A stretch of DNA of 64,000 nt, from positions 858,857 to 922,856 of the forward strand of contig NZ_JH932292.1 in NCBI RefSeq assembly GCF_000301035.1, read 5' to 3'. The notes below the pieces were generated by a model, which was given only the letters and a program-made list of their open reading frames with translations, was not told the DNA's origin and made no database searches. This document shows, piece after piece, positions 44,240 through 53,058 of the stretch. Position numbers and translations under genes: made by a program. This DNA comes from Facklamia hominis CCUG 36813 (GTDB taxonomy: Bacteria; Bacillota; Bacilli; Lactobacillales; Aerococcaceae). Numbering within the stretch: the stretch's first letter is position 1; each line of letters opens with the position of its first letter.

Positions 44240-45283
44240 ATGACGATTACTCTACCTAAAATTGGCCATCTCAATCCCGGCCCATATAATAAAATAACCG
44301 ATGTCCCCGGCGTTAGAGTGGGCCATGTCACACTCAACGAAGGAGAAATTCAAACAGGGGTCACCGCAATCATCCCTGGTCCAGGTAATGCCTTCTTAAA
44401 TAAGTTTCCTGCTGCAACCCATGTCATTAACGGCTTTGGAAAGTCAGTCGGCTTAGTTCAAATTGATGAACTGGGCTCACTAGAAAGTCCGATCATTCTA
44501 TCCAATACTTTTGCCGTCGGAACTTGCCTCAATGCAGCGATTCGTTATAACTTGAATCAAAATCCTTGTATAGCGGATACGACCGGAACCATTAACCAAG
44601 TCGTTTTAGAATGCAATGACCAAAAACTTAATAATATCCGCTCAATGCCAATTCAAGAAAAACACGTTTTACAAGCCTTAGAAGAGGCACACTTTGGTTT
44701 TCCAGAAGGGGCTGTTGGTGCCGGTCGCGGCATGAAATGTCATGACCTTAAAGGAGGCATTGGATCTGCCTCAAGACAAATCCAGGTCGATGGTAAAAAT
44801 TATATCCTGGGTGCTCTGTGTTTAACCAACCACGGCAAGTATGAAGATCTGGTCATCAATCATCAACCGATTGGTCAAGAGATTCCGAGACCCCACGATC
44901 CATCTAAAGATCAAGGGTCAGTCATCACACTTCTGGCTACCGATTTACCCTTATCAAATCGTCAACTAAAACGGCTGGCCAAACGCGCTGTAGTAGGACT
45001 TTCTCAGTCAGGTTCTTTAATCACTAATGGAAGTGGCGAAATCGTTCTCGCCTATTCTACAGCCAATCGCATCCCCCATGAGAGTGGTCAATCCCTACAT
45101 CAAATAACCGTCTTTGCGGATGACCGGCTTGACCAAGTCTTTCGAGCTGTAAAAGAGTCCGTCGAAGAAGCTGTTATCCATTCTTTGCTTTATGCCGAAA
45201 GTGTCACTGGCTATCGTAACTATCATTTAACAAGTTTAGCAGAAATTTTACCGATGGATTATTTTTCAACAACTAAACTCTAA
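44240..45283 (+). CDS. P1-family (DmpA-type) peptidase
   Basis: A 347-residue member of peptidase family S58 (DmpA/BapA). The N-terminal signature ITDVPGVRVGHVTL and GPFNxxAATHVINGFGK-type region are clear, and the self-cleavage site reads DQG226-S227 followed by VITLLATDLPLSNRQLKRLAKRA, making Ser227 the new N-terminal nucleophile of the small subunit. The family includes L-aminopeptidase/D-Ala-esterases and beta-peptidyl aminopeptidases. No signal peptide is present. An NhaC-type antiporter gene follows 11 bases later, an unusual pairing suggesting uptake or release of a product. Confidence 0.9.
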   Translation: MTITLPKIGHLNPGPYNKITDVPGVRVGHVTLNEGEIQTGVTAIIPGPGNAFLNKFPAATHVINGFGKSVGLVQIDELGSLESPIILSNTFAVGTCLNAAIRYNLNQNPCIADTTGTINQVVLECNDQKLNNIRSMPIQEKHVLQALEEAHFGFPEGAVGAGRGMKCHDLKGGIGSASRQIQVDGKNYILGALCLTNHGKYEDLVINHQPIGQEIPRPHDPSKDQGSVITLLATDLPLSNRQLKRLAKRAVVGLSQSGSLITNGSGEIVLAYSTANRIPHESGQSLHQITVFADDRLDQVFRAVKESVEEAVIHSLLYAESVTGYRNYHLTSLAEILPMDYFSTTKL

Positions 45284-45294
45284 AGGAGCTTATT

Positions 45295-46728
45295 ATGAAC
45301 GAAACAAAAACACAACTTCCAAAAAAGGACCCTAGCTTTGCTTATGCTAGTCTAGTCTTAGTGACCATCGCCATTATTATGGTCTGTGGCATTCGAATCT
45401 TCCAAGCCCCCCTAGCTGTAGTCATGTTTCTATCTTGGCTTATCGTCAATTTCTTCGCTCATTTTTTAGGTTATACCTATCCCGAGCTAGAAACCATTGC
45501 CATTGATACTATCCGCAACTCAATCCAAGCGGTCATCATCATGCTAGGAGTTGGCGTCTTAATCTCCGCCTGGATCGCTGCTGGAACTGTACCGACTATC
45601 ATCTATTATGGTTTATCTTTGATTAACCCCTCCTATTTTCTTGTTGCAACCCTTTTGATCTGTGCATTAACCTCCATGTTCACCGGGACTTCATGGGGAA
45701 CTATCGGAACAGTGGGCATTGCCCTTTTAGGTATTGGAAATGGCATGGGGATTCATCCTGGTATGGTCGCCGGCGCCTTAATCTCAGGTTCATGGTTTGG
45801 AGATAAACTGTCTCCCCTTTCCGATACCACGAATTTTGCCTCCTCTGTAATGGGTGTTCCACTAATGACCCATGTTAAACATATGCTATACACAACCGTC
45901 CCTGCCTTGATTGTCTCAGCCATTCTATTTTTAATTCTTGGTTTTGGGGCAGGAACAGCAAATGTGAATACCGATTCAATCAGCACCATCCAAGCAGGTT
46001 TACAAGCAAATTATCATATTGGACTTATTTCCCTTATTCCTATGATTGTCGTTATTACACTATTACTCATGCGTCGACCTGCCTCCCAATCAATCCTAAT
46101 TGGAGGCGCCCTGGGAATCCTATTTGCCATTTTTTATCAAGGATTCGATACGAGCATGGTATTAAAAGCTGCTCTAACAGGCTTTGATTATGACTTTAAT
46201 AATGACTTTTTATCAAAATTATTAAATCGTGGTGGTATGGACTCAATGACTCGAACCATACAGGCTCTCATCTTCACAACCGGCATGGGAGGAATGTTAC
46301 GTGAAATGCGAATTCTCAATGTACTCGTTGGAAAAATTTCACATAGAATTAACTCAACCTTCTCATCGATTGCTACAGGAAGCTTTGTTTCTTATCTTGC
46401 CATCGCATTAACTGGCTCCCACATGTTTGCGGCCATTATGGTTCAATCCACCGTCCTTGATCTTTTTAAAAAGAATGGTCTTAAACCTGAGAATGCTTCA
46501 CGAATCTGTGAAGATTGTGGGACGCTTGGTGTCACTTTAATTCCCTATGGCGTCACAGCTCTCTTCATTGTGGATACTCTAAATATCTCATTTAGCCAAT
46601 ATGTCCCTTATGCCTTTTTATGTTATCTCTGCCCTATTTTTGGCCTTTTATGTGGCTTAACAGGCCTTGGGATTGCACGTTATTCCAAAGAAGAAATGTT
46701 AAAGCTTAACGAGGAAGGAAACATGTAG
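45295..46728 (+). CDS. NhaC-family Na+/H+ antiporter-like transporter
   Basis: A 477-residue polytopic membrane protein of the NhaC family with about eleven hydrophobic segments. Conserved elements include SMFTGTSWGTIGTVGIAL, GAWFGDKLSPLSDTTNFASSVMGV-type region (here GSWFGDKLSPLSDTTNFA) and, near the C-terminus, NASRICEDCGTLGVTLIPYGV. NhaC relatives exchange Na+ for H+, and some carry malate/lactate or amino-acid-like substrates. It is the second gene of the peptidase operon; the context suggests an organic substrate, but this is inference. Confidence 0.88.
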   Translation: MNETKTQLPKKDPSFAYASLVLVTIAIIMVCGIRIFQAPLAVVMFLSWLIVNFFAHFLGYTYPELETIAIDTIRNSIQAVIIMLGVGVLISAWIAAGTVPTIIYYGLSLINPSYFLVATLLICALTSMFTGTSWGTIGTVGIALLGIGNGMGIHPGMVAGALISGSWFGDKLSPLSDTTNFASSVMGVPLMTHVKHMLYTTVPALIVSAILFLILGFGAGTANVNTDSISTIQAGLQANYHIGLISLIPMIVVITLLLMRRPASQSILIGGALGILFAIFYQGFDTSMVLKAALTGFDYDFNNDFLSKLLNRGGMDSMTRTIQALIFTTGMGGMLREMRILNVLVGKISHRINSTFSSIATGSFVSYLAIALTGSHMFAAIMVQSTVLDLFKKNGLKPENASRICEDCGTLGVTLIPYGVTALFIVDTLNISFSQYVPYAFLCYLCPIFGLLCGLTGLGIARYSKEEMLKLNEEGNM

Positions 46729-46903
46729 AGATCTTAACTATTTCATAGTGCAATTATTCTAAAGCTCTCTATACTAATCATTAATTATTGTCATAAGTGG
46801 TGCTAAGTGCCTTTAATCTGTCCGTTTCTCAAAACAATGGTAGAGCTTCGCTTATAAACTGATTAATACTTATTCGACAGTCTTAAATGTTTAACTTATT
46901 ATA

Positions 46904-46950
46904 AATAAAACCGTTCAAGTCATTAATTTTAATGACCTGAGCGGTTATTT
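46904..46950. terminator. Bidirectional terminator, antiporter / symporter
   Basis: Stem around AACCGTTCAAGTCATTA and TAATGACCTGAGCGGTT (46909-46945, two mismatches), with A/T runs on both sides. It serves the plus-strand antiporter gene and the minus-strand symporter gene. Confidence 0.82.
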
Positions 46951-46970
46951 TAATATTCAGTATAAACAAT

Positions 46971-48422
46971 TCAATCTGCTTCTTGATCCCAAATGCCCTT
47001 ATGAGGTTCTAAGCCTAGAGATTTTGGAACAAAACTTGGCTTTTTGATTCCTTGAGCACGTTGATCAGTATAATCTTTAACAATTCGAACACCTTGATGT
47101 CCCACAAATAATATAGCAATCACATTCGTCCAAGCCATTAGCCCATAACCAATGTCGGCCATTGCCCAAATGACATCTGAAACGACCATGGTGCCGACAA
47201 AAATTGATACAAGGAAACAACATTTCAGTCCTACAAAAACTTTAGGATGATCTCCTACAATATAAGCTAAACTACTTTCTGCATAGAGGTAGTAAGCTGT
47301 TAAAGCCACAAATGCAAAAATTAATATAGCTAAGGCAACAATCACGTTTCCAATATTTGGGATTGGAATAACGGATTGGATGGCATGGGCGACAAAGGGA
47401 TTTCCCGCTTGTAAACCAGGCACTCCTTGATGTATGAGCGTTCCATTCGGATGGATCACATTATAAGAATCGGTCACCAAAATCATAAAGGTCGTCGTCG
47501 TACAAACAAATAAGGTTCCAATATATACACTTAAACCGCCTAACAATCCTTGTTGGGCTGGATGACTTACCTGAGCAGTTGCCGATGTAATAGCAGAGGT
47601 ACCAATTCCAATCTCATTAGCATGGACTCCACGACGAATACCCCACTGCAGTGCACTAGCTACTACCGCACCAAAAACTGCTTGCTGGCCAAAGGCTGAT
47701 TGGAAAATTAAAGAGATTACTTCAGGCATTTTTTGGTAATTCACTACAATCACAATCAAAGATAAAGTAACATAAACCAAACCAGCAATCGGTGACAATT
47801 TTTGACTAGTATGACCAATTCGCTTTAATCCGCCAAAAATCACAATACCTAATAACAAAGTAAAAGCGATTGCCAATATAATCACAGGAAGATTAAAAGC
47901 ATCATGCAAACCTTGAACGATATAAAAGGCTTGAACCCCTGACATCAAAAAGGTCAATGATATGGCAGTAATCAGCGAATAAGCAATGGCGAACCCTTTA
48001 CCAAGCCTTTTCGATTTGAAGCCTTTAGCCATATAGTTAGCCGGCCCACTCTTGTATTCATTATGAATAACTTGTTTATATGTTTGACCAAGAGTTCCTT
48101 CTAAAATAGCTATGGATGATCCAAACAAGGCTAATACCCACAACCAAAATATTGCACCTGGCCCTCCAAAGTAGATTCCCATGGCCATTCCCGCAATATT
48201 ACCCACACCAATCGTTCGAGCGGCTGTAAAAATAAATGACTGGAATGGTGACAATCCCTCCTCAGATTCGCCTCGCTCTTTCAATAATCGAAACATCTCC
48301 TTAAGTTGAGTGAACTGAGGAAATTTCATAATTACCGTATAATAGACACTCACCCCCAATATTAAAAAGATAATTGGCAAGCCCCACAGTAGGCCTGCTA
48401 TTTGATTAAATAATCCTGACAT
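46971..48422 (-). CDS. Alanine/glycine:cation symporter (AgcS family)
   Basis: A 483-residue sodium-coupled amino-acid symporter with about ten to eleven membrane segments. Family motifs are GVGNIAGMAMGIYFGGPGAIFWLW, the binding-region RRGVHANEIGIGTSAITSATAQ, and late GHQGVRIVKDY. These carriers import alanine or glycine, which would feed the glycine cleavage system encoded at 54.7-59.3 kb. The ATG at 48422 is nine bases from AAAGGA; the ATG three codons upstream overlaps that site. Monocistronic. Confidence 0.93.
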   Translation of the reverse strand: MSGLFNQIAGLLWGLPIIFLILGVSVYYTVIMKFPQFTQLKEMFRLLKERGESEEGLSPFQSFIFTAARTIGVGNIAGMAMGIYFGGPGAIFWLWVLALFGSSIAILEGTLGQTYKQVIHNEYKSGPANYMAKGFKSKRLGKGFAIAYSLITAISLTFLMSGVQAFYIVQGLHDAFNLPVIILAIAFTLLLGIVIFGGLKRIGHTSQKLSPIAGLVYVTLSLIVIVVNYQKMPEVISLIFQSAFGQQAVFGAVVASALQWGIRRGVHANEIGIGTSAITSATAQVSHPAQQGLLGGLSVYIGTLFVCTTTTFMILVTDSYNVIHPNGTLIHQGVPGLQAGNPFVAHAIQSVIPIPNIGNVIVALAILIFAFVALTAYYLYAESSLAYIVGDHPKVFVGLKCCFLVSIFVGTMVVSDVIWAMADIGYGLMAWTNVIAILFVGHQGVRIVKDYTDQRAQGIKKPSFVPKSLGLEPHKGIWDQEAD

Positions 48423-48894
48423 CTGAGTCATCCTTTCTTAAACAGGTTAGTCGTTTGACCTCATTATTAAAAGTCCATTAATTTTATGAGTTAGCTATAA
48501 GACTTTCTAATCATAGCGGAAAATCTTTATCAAGAAAAGACTTTTTTTCATTTTATTCTGCTTTCACAGCCAATCTTGTTTGCTACATACTCATGTTAAC
48601 CAAAAATATGTGACTAAATCTACTTTACTAACAGCTTTAGACACATTTATTTAACGATTTTTATACCAATGCCAACACCTCTGAAGTTCCTGCATCCATT
48701 AAAATAAATCGCTAATCTTGCATCGTCAAATTAAAAACGCTCGCTCTTTTTACCATATCGCTATCTTGAAAAATGACGGAAAAAGCAAGTTTCTAACTTG
48801 ACCCCTCTCCCAATCGACTCATCAAGTCTAATATGAGATAACCCACCTATATTCAAGAAAATAGATACCATAAAAGGTCGCATTTTCTTCTCCT
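48423..48894. other. Intergenic, no gene seen
   Basis: About 470 A/T-rich bases upstream of the symporter gene. I see no open frame with a ribosome site, no riboswitch (in particular no glycine riboswitch core) and no strong hairpin. Confidence 0.5.
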
Positions 48895-49464
48895 TTATTC
48901 CTCTAAAATTGAACGAATCACACGACAAGGTGACCCATAAGCTAAGACATTAGTTGGAATATCCCTGGTCACTAGGCTACCCGCACCAACCACTGAATTA
49001 TCTCCAATGGAAACACCATTTAATATCGTGACATTCGCCCCTAACCACACATTCTTCCCGATTTTAACCGGTTGATTATATTGCAACTTTTTCCTTCTTT
49101 GTCTTGGATCAATAGGGTGTGAAGCAGTTACTATTGTCACATTGGGTCCAATCATGGTATCATCGCCAATCGTAATCATCGCATCATCCACCAAAGTCAG
49201 ATTAAAATTACAATATACTCCTTTCCCAAAATAGGTATGTTTCCCCCAGCTTGCATGAACTGGTAATTCAATATAAGATTCTTGACCAAAGGATCCAAAT
49301 AGCTTCTCACACAAAGCCGTTCTTCGAGTTAAATCTTCAGCCGGCGTTTGATTCAATTGATATAGTAATTGATTGTACTGCCTCTGTTGTTTGATAATAT
49401 CTGTTTGACCGGGGTCATATAAACGACCATCATTAAAAAAATCATCCACCTGGTTATTCCTCAT
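48895..49464 (-). CDS. Sugar O-acetyltransferase (maltose/galactoside type)
   Basis: A 189-residue left-handed beta-helix acetyltransferase of the Maa/LacA group. Hexapeptide repeats run from about residue 75 to 180 (IGDDTMIGPNVTIVTASHPID with the catalytic His, then IGKNVWLGANVTILNGVSIGDNSVVGAGSLVTRDIP). An N-terminal Mac domain (RLYDPGQTDIIKQQRQYNQLLYQLN) is present. It transfers acetyl from acetyl-CoA to sugars. The ribosome site is weak. It is alone in a gene-poor stretch. Confidence 0.93.
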   Translation of the reverse strand: MRNNQVDDFFNDGRLYDPGQTDIIKQQRQYNQLLYQLNQTPAEDLTRRTALCEKLFGSFGQESYIELPVHASWGKHTYFGKGVYCNFNLTLVDDAMITIGDDTMIGPNVTIVTASHPIDPRQRRKKLQYNQPVKIGKNVWLGANVTILNGVSIGDNSVVGAGSLVTRDIPTNVLAYGSPCRVIRSILEE

Positions 49465-50016
49465 TTCTACAAATAAATTCTTAAAATATAAAATAAAAAA
49501 ATATATTAATACTGGATCTTCGTTTATTCACCATGACCTAATTGGTTAATGAATCCTGCACAATCTAATACGTATCCTAGCAATATATCATCAATCTGCT
49601 AAGATATAGCCCTCACAAATAGACCATCGTAAGCTGGGCCTAGTATATCTTTTGATCCCCATCGTTTTCATACTTATAAAGCTTCGTTCGTCTAATAGCT
49701 GAGTAACAATCTATTTGCTAACTACTTATCCAATTAACTAAATAGCTAAATTAAAAAGCAATCATTGGTATGAGTCTAGATTTCTCTTCTAAGATCGTCT
49801 CAACTACCATAGAATCGATCCTATATTGGAGAATTGATACTAGATCATTCAATGGTACCACTTATATAAAAATCATCAAACACCCCTCAATTTACAAAAA
49901 TATGATGAAAACGTCACTAAACTAAGTTTAACAGTCTATAAGCGCTTATCAATATGTTTTTCAATTTATCAGTGCATGATTTCTTAAAAAACATTTTCGT
50001 AAATTTCAAGTATAAG
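49465..50016. other. Intergenic, no gene seen
   Basis: About 550 A/T-rich bases between the acetyltransferase gene and the IS30 element, with stops in all frames at short intervals. The only structure noticed is a perfect 12-base palindrome ATAAGCGCTTAT (49938-49949), partly like a catabolite-response element but not near a promoter I can identify. Decayed sequence is possible. Confidence 0.5.
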
Positions 50017-50067
50017 TTAGCCACCTGGTTAACGTTCTATCTAAAGCTATTCCACTCTTTTAGTGAC

Positions 50068-50164
50068 GGCTTGACAATGAGCTGAGGCATGGTAGTTTGG
50101 CTCACAGGTTTTGAGTCAACCCCCTAACACGAAAACCATGCAGAGGGAGGCTCGTTGTCAAGCC
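50068..50164 (-). repeat. Nested hairpin overlapping the IS30 transposase stop codon
   Basis: Outer arms GGCTTGACAATGAGC (50068-50082) and GCTCGTTGTCAAGCC (50150-50164) pair over 14 of 15 positions. Inner arms GCATGGT (50087-50093) and ACCATGC (50135-50141) add a perfect 7-bp stem around a 41-base loop. The right outer arm contains the transposase stop (50158-50160), so the mRNA 3' end would be folded through the stop codon. Confidence 0.8.
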
Positions 50165-51252
50165 GGAACGAGTGCTAGAGATCGTCTTTCTTTATGTAAA
50201 CAGCGTACAAAGACTTCATAAGGGGTCTCATAGTCTAAAATTTTGCGCGGATAGTTGTTCATCCATTGTTGGATTCGGAGACAATCCGCTTCTGTTATAT
50301 CTTTCATTGATGTTTCTTTGGGTAAGAAGCGTCGAATGAATCCATGTTGATTTTCACTGGTCCCTCTTTCCCAAGAAGCATAAGGATGGGCAAAGTAGAC
50401 CGCTATTTGTTCAGCCACCGCTTGACTTAACGTCGCAAACTCTAAGCCATTATCAGCTGTCATACTCTTGAAGAGTAACGATAAATGATCGCCTGCGAGT
50501 CCTTGTAACTTTCTTAGGGCGACCTCCACCGCTTGTGCAGTCTTATTCTTTATCTTTAGAATGACTTCAAATCGACTGAATCGTTCAGCTAAGGTTAACA
50601 AGACGGGTTCATCTTTACCTTTCTTGCCAATGACCGTATCAATTTCCCAGTGGCCAAAAGTATTCCGCTTATTGATTTCCTCAGGGCGCTCGTCGATGGA
50701 AGTTCCCAAGACTTTCTTATGGGGGCGGGTCTTCGGTACTCTCGCTTTGGTATTACGACGAAGTTTTTCAAATAAATCAATATTTCGCGTCTTCATAATC
50801 TGACAATCAATCCAATAATAGAGGGTGGTGGTACAAGGAATGAGTCGAGGGTCGATATCAAGGACTTCTTTGGCTCGGTGGACGACGACATCAGGCGACC
50901 ATTTATCTTCTAACATCCGCTGATCGGCCCAATCGATAAAGTCACTTGAGTAGGACCAGAGAGGTTTGCGCCCACAATTTTGACGCTGATGCTCATAATT
51001 TTCTTGGCCGACTTCAGCGACATACTTAGAATAGTACCATTTATAAACCTTGCCGTTTTGCTTTTGTTGTCGGATTTGTTTAATGGTACCGCGTTTAATT
51101 TCGTTATGGATTGTCTGTGGCGACCGTCCGAGTATGCGAGCAATGGCTCGATTAGAATGGTCTTGTTCTTTCAAAAGCTCAATTTGGCTCCGTTCTTTGA
51201 ACGATAAGTGTTTTGATTTCCGATCAGATGTGGTAGAGTGTGTTTGCGTCAT
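50158..51252 (-). CDS. IS30-family transposase
   Basis: A 364-residue DDE transposase. The N-terminal helix-turn-helix (HLSFKERSQIELLKEQDHSNRAIARILGRSPQTIHNEIKRG) is the IS30 DNA-binding signature. The catalytic triad is Asp in GHWEIDTVIGKKG, Asp in SMTADNGLEFA, and Glu in the WERGTSENQHGFIRRFLPK segment. Length is usual for the family and the gene is uninterrupted. It is read from its own promoter inside the right end. Confidence 0.95.
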   Translation of the reverse strand: MTQTHSTTSDRKSKHLSFKERSQIELLKEQDHSNRAIARILGRSPQTIHNEIKRGTIKQIRQQKQNGKVYKWYYSKYVAEVGQENYEHQRQNCGRKPLWSYSSDFIDWADQRMLEDKWSPDVVVHRAKEVLDIDPRLIPCTTTLYYWIDCQIMKTRNIDLFEKLRRNTKARVPKTRPHKKVLGTSIDERPEEINKRNTFGHWEIDTVIGKKGKDEPVLLTLAERFSRFEVILKIKNKTAQAVEVALRKLQGLAGDHLSLLFKSMTADNGLEFATLSQAVAEQIAVYFAHPYASWERGTSENQHGFIRRFLPKETSMKDITEADCLRIQQWMNNYPRKILDYETPYEVFVRCLHKERRSLALVPA

Positions 51253-51403
51253 GTAAATTCATTCTCCTTATATTTTTTGTGTGGTAGCTAAAATATAACA
51301 TGAATTTACATGGCTTTTTTATTTTTTATGGTGGCTAAGTTGATTATAAAATCCGCCTAAAAAACATTTTAATAACTACCCTAATATAAAAACAAGTACA
51401 AAA

Positions 51404-51425
51404 AAACCCAGAAAAATCTGGGTTT
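51404..51425 (-). terminator. mecA terminator
   Basis: Stem AAACCCAGA (51404-51412) with TCTGGGTTT (51417-51425) and a four-base loop, followed on the minus strand by T-rich sequence. Confidence 0.85.
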
Positions 51426-51453
51426 TTGCTAATCGATTAAATTAGATATTGTT

Positions 51454-52188
51454 CTATAGCTGTTTACCAAAGAAGGCCAAAGCATCTTCTGAGCGAATCA
51501 TCTGACCATGTTCTTGCAGAACCGCTATAGTCACATAGACGGCCTCTCCATATTCAAATAAATTCAAAAGCCGATTCGCTTGACTTTCATCTTTTACAAA
51601 TTCTTCTAAACCATATAGAACAAGGTAATAATTATCACCCATATGATACAGATCACTTTCAACTTCGGTAAGAGGGAGCTCTCTAGCCAATTTTAAGAAG
51701 TCCTCTAAGGATGAAAATTGAACCACTTCATATTCAATCGTCTCATCTTCGGGAGTCACTTCATCCGACTCATTAGCCGACTTACTTGGAATAGCTTCTA
51801 GAATTTGTTGAAGAATTCTTTTGTCCACATAAGAGTTTGGAGCTTCCATTAGATCTTCCGTTTCCTCTTGCCCTTCCTTATGAAGACGTTCTTGCCTTGC
51901 TCTTAGACGACGACTTAGTTCATCATCCCATACCTTATCTAAGTCTTCCACATTCGCCCGACTTATATATAATTCCAAGCCTTGACTATTAGGAATCACT
52001 TGGAAAGTTACCGCATCACTATCATTAAAGTGTCGATCCACATCAACTTCCTCAAGGATGGAATAAAAGAACTTTTCAATTTGAGCTTGATCTCCAATTA
52101 AATCTAAAAAGTTAATCCCTCTATCTAATAAATCCTCTGTCTTGATAATCACCTTAATCAGATTATCATTGATATGTTCCATTTCCAA
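51454..52188 (-). CDS. mecA: Adaptor protein MecA
   Basis: A 244-residue MecA, which recruits substrates to ClpC and promotes its assembly. The N-terminal substrate-binding domain begins MEMEHINDNLIKVIIKTEDLLDRGI, an acidic linker with EDLMEAP follows, and the C-terminal ClpC-binding domain starts near residue 150. I keep the TTG at 52188, seven bases from GGAGGTGA, because MEMEH is the usual family start; an ATG two codons later is possible. It lies downstream of spx, separated by a terminator. Confidence 0.94.
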   Translation of the reverse strand: MEMEHINDNLIKVIIKTEDLLDRGINFLDLIGDQAQIEKFFYSILEEVDVDRHFNDSDAVTFQVIPNSQGLELYISRANVEDLDKVWDDELSRRLRARQERLHKEGQEETEDLMEAPNSYVDKRILQQILEAIPSKSANESDEVTPEDETIEYEVVQFSSLEDFLKLARELPLTEVESDLYHMGDNYYLVLYGLEEFVKDESQANRLLNLFEYGEAVYVTIAVLQEHGQMIRSEDALAFFGKQL

Positions 52189-52315
52189 AATGTGTCACCT
52201 CCACTTACTTTCATTATACTATTATTTGAATCACTTACCAATAAAATCACTAAAGTGTTGTTATCATAGCAAAATTTAACCCTGTTTTCAAGCTCAGGCC
52301 TAATGAGTAAAAAAA

Positions 52316-52337
52316 ACAAGCAACGACAGTCACTTGT
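52316..52337 (-). terminator. spx terminator
   Basis: Nine-base stem ACAAGCAAC (52316-52324) with GTCACTTGT (52329-52337), two G-U pairs in the RNA, followed on the minus strand by eight T. It lies between spx and mecA. Confidence 0.75.
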
Positions 52338-52362
52338 TCTTCTACATATTATGGATGCATAA

Positions 52363-52761
52363 TTATTCATTGACTAAGGCTCGTGCTCTTTCTAATTCAC
52401 GTGCCCTAACTTCTCGCGGTAAAAACCGACGAATTTCGTCGTCATTATAACCAATTTGAAGACGTTTATCATCAATAATAATTGGGCGTCTAAGTAAGCC
52501 TGGGTTTTCTTGAATCAATGAATAAAATTGGTTCAAGGGAAGCTCAGAAATTTTGACATCTAAGTTTGAATAAGCCTTGGAACGAGTAGAAACAATATCT
52601 TCCGTCCCTTCCTCGGTCATTCTTAGAATATTCTTTAATTCATCACGAGTTATAGGTTCTGTAAAAATATTACGTTCTTCAAATGGAATACCGTGCTCTT
52701 CTAACCACGCACGGGCCTTTCTACATGACGTACAACTGGGAGTGACATACAATGTTACCAT
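52363..52761 (-). CDS. spx: Transcriptional regulator Spx
   Basis: A 132-residue Spx of the ArsC-like fold. The redox switch C10-T-S-C13 is intact, and the RNA-polymerase-binding region and [28 protein letters not shown] are typical. Oxidised Spx binds the alpha subunit of RNA polymerase and redirects transcription under disulfide stress. Its level is set by ClpXP with the SpxH adaptor; both clpP and an spxH-like gene are in this window. Confidence 0.96.
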   Translation of the reverse strand: MVTLYVTPSCTSCRKARAWLEEHGIPFEERNIFTEPITRDELKNILRMTEEGTEDIVSTRSKAYSNLDVKISELPLNQFYSLIQENPGLLRRPIIIDDKRLQIGYNDDEIRRFLPREVRARELERARALVNE

Positions 52762-53058
52762 GGAATAACTTCCTTTCTTTTAATGAACATGTTTCGCTCA
52801 CGAATTTCGGTCACGTATATATTTAAGTTGTTAAGTTAAACACAACGCTTCAGAAGACCAAAAATAAGATAACGATTCTAAATTAGTCTTCCTATGTCTA
52901 AATATTACAATAAAAATCATTAAATTACAATGATCATTTGATTTTAAGTGTAAATTTCATAGAATCTTCATGATCAAACGTTTTTTCTTTTAGCTATTCT
53001 ACTAAAAATAGCTTATAATAAGATTATGATAAGAAGTATGTAAGAAAGAGGTATCCAC
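52762..53058. promoter_or_regulatory. Divergent spx / trpS regulatory region
   Basis: No gene is seen. TTACAATGATCATTT (52925-52939) matches the Per-box consensus TTATAATNATTATAA at 10 of 14 fixed positions. Near trpS, TATAAT at about 53015 is preceded by an inverted repeat AGCTATT...AATAGCT. No T-box core is present, so trpS is not under tRNA-Trp antitermination. PerR control of spx is only suggested. Confidence 0.4.

Larger units (their letters stand above)
50017..51338 (-). mobile_element. IS30-family insertion sequence
   Basis: One complete minus-strand transposase gene lies between short inverted termini TTAGCCACC (50017-50025) and GGTGGCTAA (51330-51338). Pairing beyond nine bases is weak, so the exact ends are uncertain, and no target duplication is evident. 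The transposase is intact, suggesting recent arrival. A large hairpin lies at the 3' side of the gene (50068-50164). Confidence 0.75.

Noticed and set aside
49937-49951. Catabolite-response element TATAAGCGCTTATCA
   Set aside because: Several mismatches to the CcpA consensus and no promoter or start codon nearby; kept only as a palindrome.
52762-53058. T-box for trpS
   Set aside because: No GGGTGG-N-ACCACG core and no terminator-antiterminator pair upstream of trpS.
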